From positions 1 to 28,163 of the forward strand of contig JNEM01012350.1 of NCBI GenBank assembly GCA_000697335.1: a DNA stretch of 28,163 nucleotides, written 5' to 3'. The translations under genes were made by a program, and so were the position numbers. Positions 22,450 through 28,163 of the stretch are shown piece by piece. The notes under the pieces were generated by a model. That model was not told the origin of the DNA, ran no database searches, and saw nothing but the letters and a program-made list of their open reading frames with translations. Position 1 is the first letter of the stretch, and each line of letters begins with the position of its first letter. This stretch comes from Conidiobolus incongruus B7586. Lineage: Eukaryota; Entomophthoromycota; Entomophthoromycetes; Entomophthorales; Conidiobolaceae.

Positions 22450-22884
22450 AAACCAAGACTTAATGGTAATAGAGAATAATCTTGTTAATTACTCAAGAAA
22501 CTCTGATTACCATAGGATTTGAGAAGTCATATTAGAGATACCACATCCCATGAACTAGTTGTTCCTATTACTTTCTGCTTGTAAGTCATTGATGTCCACA
22601 AAAATCAACAATGGAACCTAATATAAGATTATCATAAGCAAATAAATAAACATATCTTCTATCTTCATTTTCAAAAGTATACAGTCTCTAAGTTTCTCTG
22701 GTAACCCTCACAAAAGTATTGAGTTGTGATAAGCGTGAGATATTTACTTTATTCAAAGAACTCAATTTGTAGCAAGTCATTTTCACCTACTTTGGTGAAC
22801 CCCAATAATTTCCCTTAATTTGGTGGTAATTTATCGTTTACCACTGGCGATTCCCAGTTTAAGCTCGTAAAACCCATTGTTGTC
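22450..22884 (-). repeat. Dispersed repeat, copy 2 (unclassified mobile-element remnant)
   Basis: Reverse-oriented counterpart of the block at 6617-7058, with the landmark order described there. This copy keeps more CpG sites: the counterparts of its ACGAT and CACGCTT are ATGAT and CATGCTT in copy 1, the expected result of methylated-cytosine decay. It may therefore be the younger or less altered copy. Its proximal end (in repeat orientation) overlaps a hairpin at 22874-22905. There is no coding frame. SINE, terminal-repeat fragment or another non-autonomous element all remain possible. Confidence 0.75.
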
Positions 22885-22905
22885 AGCGTTAACACCTGAC
22901 AATGG
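22874..22905. repeat. Imperfect palindrome / hairpin at the end of dispersed repeat copy 2
   Basis: The left arm CCATTGTTGTCAG and right arm CTGACAATGG pair with a three-base bulge around a nine-base centre that contains the self-complementary GTTAAC. The inner TGTCAG/CTGACA arms are perfect. It is one of the few GC-containing inverted repeats in this AT-rich window. Function unknown; an element terminus or a cruciform-prone site are possibilities. Confidence 0.7.
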
Positions 22906-24306
22906 TATATATCCTACCCTTGCCTATCTATTTTTCTCATAATATACTTTTATTTTATACAAATTTAACCATAATTTCTCAGTAAATATTTGGTTTTGCC
23001 CTTTTTCCAATTAAAATAATGAATATATATTCTGATTAATTAAGTGTCCTATATTTATAATTATAAATATTCAAGTGTTATCATGTTCTAACTTAATACA
23101 GAAACTATTAAGCTTAACTAATATGTAATTTAAATTTATAATTACCCTTGATTAAACTAAAATGTATGGCTCCCTCTCTTTTTCACTTAAATTTTACTAT
23201 CATTTACTTAAAATTATTATTCAATATACTTTTTTAAGATTTGAAAATATTATTATTTATATTCGATTGATAGTAATATAATTTATTATCAGTCAATATA
23301 TTTATATAATTGTATAAAGCTATTATTAAAATATTTATATCATTATGTTATAATTCAAAAGAGGGGTTTCCTTCATTATAATTGATTACTATAAATCTTG
23401 AAAGAAAAAGATCTTTTTGTTAATATATGTTTTTATTATTAAATTTTAATACCGAATATAATATTTCAATATTGATATTGATTTAATCTCAATCTTGATA
23501 ATAATCAGTCAAAAAATAGAAATAAGGATCTATAATTAAGTTTAATAAAATTCCTCAATATTTAAATTCTAGTCCCAATAATATTAACCATATTCACACA
23601 AACCTATTATTGTATAAAAAATATTATATAATTATATTGGTTTAATTATAAAGATTATAGCAAGTATAAAATATATTTTTATTTACAATTTATTGTATAA
23701 TAAAAATTATAAAATATTTTGAAATTCAAATGAACATTTATTATTGAGAGTATTAAAATAAATATTTTTTATTTTTCATCCTTATAAATTTTACTATAAA
23801 ATTAAAATTTTATTATAATTTTCATATATTTGATTTTTTATATATTAAAAGTAATATTAATATTAATAATATTATATGGATATTAAATTTAATGAGGGTT
23901 AATTATTTTGTATTTATTAAAGCATATTTTTCAACTTATATTAGGATTGAATTTAATATATATATTTAAGTGACAGATTTCTAATTTTACATCTCTGATG
24001 AAATCAATATTATATTTTTAATTATAATAAAATAAGTAAATTTATTCAAGTCATTAGTTTAGGGTATTGTAATAGTTTGAATATTGAACTTGAACTTATA
24101 AAATCAATAACCTATTTAGATTGAAAACTCTAAAAAGGATATTCTATTGGTAAATTATAATATATCGGAAATACAAATTTATTTTTCATAAAAAAATTCC
24201 GCAATTTGAATAGTAAGATTAAAAATGTAATCTCTACTAATTGTTTAATGTATTACAAATTTCTATTCAGATTAAATTAATAAGGTCATCTAGATTATTT
24301 ATAATA
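22906..24306. other. Gene-free spacer
   Basis: About 1.4 kb of AT-rich DNA up to the tandem array. No coding signal, RNA gene or repeat recognised. Confidence 0.5.
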
Positions 24307-24954
24307 AAATTTTATATTAATTAGTAAATATAAAATGAATTTGTTAACTTTCCATTGAATTAAAATTTAGATATATCATTCGAATAGTATTTTAGTTATA
24401 TTACATATTTACTCAATATCATTGATATATAATAAATTTTATATTAATTAGTAAATATAAAATGAATTTGTTAACTTTCCATTGAATTAAAATTTAGATA
24501 TATCATTCGAATAGTATTTTAGTTATATTACATATTTACTCAATATCATTGATATATAATAAATTTTATATTAATTAGTAAATATAAAATGAATTTGTTA
24601 ACTTTCCATTGAATTAAAATTTAGATATATCATTCGAATAGTATTTTAGTTATATTACATATTTACTCAATATCATTGATATATAATAAATTTTATATTA
24701 ATTAGTAAATATAAAATGAATTTGTTAACTTTCCATTGAATTAAAATTTAGATATATCATTCGAATAGTATTTTAGTTATATTACATATTTACTCAATAT
24801 CATTGATATATAATAAATTTTATATTAATTAGTAAATATAAAATGAATTTGTTAACTTTCCATTGAATTAAAATTTAGATATATCATTCGAATAGTATTT
24901 TAGTTATATTACATATTTACTCAATATCATTGATATATAATAAATTTTATATTA
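24307..24954. repeat. Perfect tandem array (minisatellite), 127-base unit, 5.1 copies
   Basis: A unit of exactly 127 bases is repeated five times plus 13 bases with no mismatch seen by eye. The landmark TTAGTAAATA starts at 24321, 24448, 24575, 24702 and 24829. Each unit includes GTTAACTTTCCATTG and CATTCGAATAG. Perfect identity implies very recent expansion or ongoing homogenisation. The array ends 387 bases before the receptor start codon. No long reading frame runs through it. Confidence 0.97.
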
Positions 24955-25341
24955 TCTTTAATGATTAATCAAATGGCTAATTTCTATTTTTAATCTATTT
25001 ACGGATTTTAAATGAATATTTTTCATATTTAGTACTAAGAAAAATTTTTGAATCTATTAATTATAAAATAAATAAAAACCAAAATAATAAATTTAGTTCA
25101 TATAAATTTATATTTTTTGTTATTCATAAAAAATACTTCAAAACAAAATTTCAACAATAAGGGTTAATATAAAATTAATATATTTCAATAAGAAGTATGC
25201 ATCATACTTTTTATAAATATTTTTATTTAACAATTAGAAACTATGAACCAATTAAGGATCTTGATTGAAAATATATAAGCTAATCAGGCAATTTTGAATA
25301 TTATAGAATATTTATTAACATTTAAAAAGCAAAATATTAAA
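24955..25341. other. Upstream region of the seven-helix receptor gene
   Basis: AT-rich sequence that should contain the promoter and 5' leader of the receptor gene. No distinctive regulatory motif can be separated from the background. Confidence 0.4.
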
Positions 25342-26283
25342 ATGTCAGATTGGTACAGTCACGTATTATTGACTTTCAATGAATCATATCCCTTACCTTT
25401 AATTTATAATTGGATTGGAATGATAATAGGCCTTATAGGCGCAGTCATATGTTCTCTAGTTCTGATTACTTTACGAAGAATGAGTGCATTCAAAGGTCAT
25501 ATTGATCTCAAAATGGCATCAATAATGGTGTTACTTGACTTGAATTCGTCGCTGGGATTATTGATAGTAGGATTTATATGTTTTTTCACAGATATATTAG
25601 TTCAATCCAAGGATATCTGTTCAATTGTATTAATTGTGTTTTGCGCAACATTCCATCCCTCAATATATATGGTTGCTTTAATAAGCTTACAGCGATGTTT
25701 ACTAATTGTATACGATAAAACGTTACCAGATAATTTTTACTGGATAGTATTTGGAGTTTTAGTAACTATTTCAACTATAATCCCAACTATCATTGCAATA
25801 TTAGACCAAGTTGATGTTGACCGTATTGCAAAAATATGTTTATTTAATCCTTCATCTGACGCAGGAGTTATAGCATATGGAGCGGAATTCATTTTGGGAA
25901 TCATATCCATTTCAGTAACTCTAATTTGTTATATTAGTATTGCGTTTAAAGTTCACCAGTACAGCTTGATACAAATTCAAAGCCTTGGTTTAAGGAGTGA
26001 AGTAGTAAAACGGGACAATCAAAAAGCGATTATTAAATCCGTAATCCTTGGTATCTTTGTTTTGATCGATTATCTGCCACAGCTTATTGGATACTTGATT
26101 ATGATCACAACTCGAGTTTGGATGCCACTCTATTTGAATTTTTTTGCAATAGTACTACTTAATTGTTATGCTATCACCAATCCTCTCGTCCTATTAACAA
26201 TTAATCGTGATATTTCTAATGAATTCAAACAGTTACTTAGCGAGTGGAAACACAGGTTAAAAAATTATTCAATTAAAATTTAA
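25342..26283 (+). CDS. Seven-transmembrane, rhodopsin-like (class A-type) G-protein-coupled receptor
   Basis: Single-exon gene for 313 residues. ATG 25342 is the first Met codon; the frame is open about 16 codons further upstream without an ATG. The hydrophobic segments fit seven helices at about 22-45, 57-84, 92-124, 132-155, 176-203, 226-257 and 261-287. Class A hallmarks are present in altered form: D66 in helix 2; SLQRCLLIVY at the end of helix 3, where E/D-R-Y is expected (Q117-R118-C119); DYLPQ (243-247) in helix 6 in the position of CWxP; TNPLV (N280-P281) in helix 7 in place of NPxxY. C93 and C166 are placed for the usual extracellular disulfide, and N13-E14-S15 is a possible glycosylation site. 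Such receptors sit in the plasma membrane and signal through heterotrimeric G proteins. The ligand cannot be inferred. Rhodopsin-like receptors are unusual in fungi. No Lys in helix 7 at the retinal position, so it is not an opsin. Looks intact. Confidence 0.85.
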   Translation: MSDWYSHVLLTFNESYPLPLIYNWIGMIIGLIGAVICSLVLITLRRMSAFKGHIDLKMASIMVLLDLNSSLGLLIVGFICFFTDILVQSKDICSIVLIVFCATFHPSIYMVALISLQRCLLIVYDKTLPDNFYWIVFGVLVTISTIIPTIIAILDQVDVDRIAKICLFNPSSDAGVIAYGAEFILGIISISVTLICYISIAFKVHQYSLIQIQSLGLRSEVVKRDNQKAIIKSVILGIFVLIDYLPQLIGYLIMITTRVWMPLYLNFFAIVLLNCYAITNPLVLLTINRDISNEFKQLLSEWKHRLKNYSIKI

Positions 26284-28163
26284 AAAATTTTATTAAATAT
26301 GATAACATAATTATAAAATGTTTTTTTCAGAATGTATTTTGATATTGGTTTATATCTTCAATTTAGAGAATATTTTAAACTTTTACATTATCCAATACTT
26401 CTCAATATAATTGGTCCAATATATCTATTCTGATTTCGACCATTACAAACCTTTTACATTGATATACTGTAATATTTCAAATCTTTTAAATACAAAGTTC
26501 TATTATTTCTTCATTGACCGAAATATTCATGATGTATTAATTAATGAATTATTAATGATTGTAATATGTGATTAAAACTTGATAATCATTCGTTTACAAA
26601 AATGTTTCAAACTTCTGATAATCATCTTTAAAGTGTGATACGTGTTAAAAAAGAAAAATTTTCATTTTTAACTTACAAAATATTCAAAACATGCGCATCA
26701 AATGACATAAAGAGAATTTTTTTTATTAATTCTAGGCAAAATATTTTGAAAGTCTAATAATACAGATAATTAAATAAGTATATTTGAAATTTAAATTATA
26801 TTACTCACAATTCAAAATTGAAAATTTAAATTAGTAAATGAAACCTATTTAAAAATTATGTATAAAGTGTATAAAATGTTTTCAAAACCTTAATATTTTT
26901 TGAACACTTTCATTCAATCTATTAATAATTTACTTTTGGTACTTCTTTTAAGAAAATTTCAAAGTGATATTGTTTTTACAAAGTCTATGGTTATTAATTT
27001 TGATTCAAGTAGTTCCACTTTTCTTGGTTCAAAGAGAATATATTTTATAGAAATCACAATTATATTTTTTATAATGGGATTAAGCTTTATTTTTCATTTG
27101 CAATTTATACAACTTTAACAATATCTCATATTTCAGAAAAGTATAAACCAAAAATTAGATTATAATTATTGTTGTTTATATTTTTAGGTATATATCTTAT
27201 TAAATTCAATATAAATTAATTAATATTTAAGGAAATATATTTTGAATTTATTCTAAATTCTAATTTTATATACTTCATAATAGTTAAAAAATATGAAACT
27301 TAAATTTTAATGTATAAAATTTAAGACAAAAAATTGAAATATTACTTGTATAAAAATGATAGTAAATAGAACATTTTTATTTACTAATAAATTTATCAAT
27401 TGAGTAGAATCAAATATATTATAATTTAGAATATAATATTAAATCTATTTAATATTTTATAATAATATATTAAATAAGAATATTTTTTTATCACAACTAT
27501 TAAATTTTTTTTAATTTTTTCAATATCCGCTTAGAAACAAAACTGAAATATTTATATTAAAGAATATTTAATGGTATTCAAACATTAGTAACTTTAATAA
27601 AACCAAATATTTATTGATTATTCACATTCTTAGTTATCGATTATTAGAAAATATAGCTTAATACATATATTAATTCTTGAAACTAATAAATATGTATTAT
27701 TTATTTGTATATATTACATACTCTTCTAATATAGTTTATATATATATTTTTAATTTATTAAACATAATATATTTTTTTACTCATTTTTTAACATTTAATC
27801 GATTAATTTATCAATTATATATACGAATTTAATGTTAATGAATATTTTTTGATTTAAGTAATAATGATAAAGAGAGTTTGATTTTTTAACTTATAAATAG
27901 TTAAATATATAATGATATCTATTAAAAATAAATTTAATCTAGATTTTTCAGTTACAAACATATTATTGATTATTGTGACTTAAGATATATAAAGTATATA
28001 TTATATTAATATCTGATTTTATACAAATTTCACTTTTGAAATTTATATATATTAATTAAAATAAGAAAACTATTAAAAATGATTGATTAAAATATAAAAT
28101 ATTACTAAGGTAAAGTTTAATAAGTGAATAATTATGCTTATACTGAATTTATAAATTTTTAAT
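26284..28163. other. Gene-free right flank of the window
   Basis: AT-rich DNA downstream of the receptor. Apart from the possible relic at 26900-27118, no coding signal, RNA gene or repeat is seen. No canonical AATAAA lies directly after the receptor stop. Confidence 0.45.
26900..27118 (+). pseudogene. Possible relic of the 3' end of a receptor gene
   Basis: An open stretch of about 72 codons with no ATG at its beginning. It starts FIQSINNLLLVLLLRKFQSDI, a pattern like helix 7 plus the first cytoplasmic residues of class A receptors (compare AITNPLVLLTINRDISNEF in the gene 620 bases upstream). A Ser-rich piece (NFDSSSSTFLGSKR) and then another hydrophobic stretch follow. No upstream helices are recognisable between 26284 and 26900. 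It could equally be a chance frame; the resemblance is weak. Confidence 0.2.

Noticed and set aside
24307-24954. CRISPR-like or centromeric satellite reading of the tandem array
   Set aside because: The units are contiguous without variable spacers, and the array is only five units long, too small to call a centromere.
25294-25341. Upstream extension of the receptor frame
   Set aside because: It begins at a TTG codon; the first ATG at 25342 gives a normal short extracellular N-terminus before helix 1.

Overview
This is AT-rich nuclear DNA from a small-intron eukaryote, most likely an early-diverging fungus. It has short GT-AG introns of about 42-61 bases, long gene-poor spacers made almost only of A and T, a RAT1-type nuclear exoribonuclease, BTB-domain paralogs and a rhodopsin-like seven-helix receptor. 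That receptor class combined with an AT-rich fungal-style genome points to Entomophthoromycotina (Conidiobolus-like). The placement is inference; no marker in the window proves it.

Layout. Positions 1-3138 (minus) hold the 5' part of RAT1/XRN2 in eight exons, running off the left edge. Positions 4959-5856 (minus), 8621-9620 (plus) and 13109-14221 (plus) hold three members of one BTB/POZ family: a pseudogene and two apparently intact genes. All three share an N-terminal region of about 110-120 residues and two phase-1 introns at matching places, which proves common descent and lets the two plus-strand genes be modelled with three exons each. The single long frame at 13109-14221 contains both introns, because each is a multiple of three and lacks stops. 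Positions 16330-17383 (minus) and 20671-21895 (plus) are two decayed copies of one Tc1/mariner-type DNA transposon in opposite orientation, with matching terminal inverted repeats of about 39 bases. An unclassified dispersed repeat of about 440 bases occurs at 6617-7058 (plus) and 22450-22884 (minus); the second copy ends in a GC-richer hairpin. Positions 24307-24954 are a perfect tandem array of a 127-base unit (5.1 copies) lying upstream of a seven-helix receptor gene at 25342-26283 (plus). The rest is gene-free, low-complexity DNA.

How the parts relate. RAT1 is a housekeeping nuclear 5'-3' exoribonuclease used in transcription termination and RNA turnover. The BTB genes look like a locally duplicated, lineage-specific adaptor family undergoing birth and death. 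The receptor is an unrelated accessory signalling gene. There is no operon-like organisation. The best candidate for something undescribed is the BTB family with its unrecognised N-terminal module.
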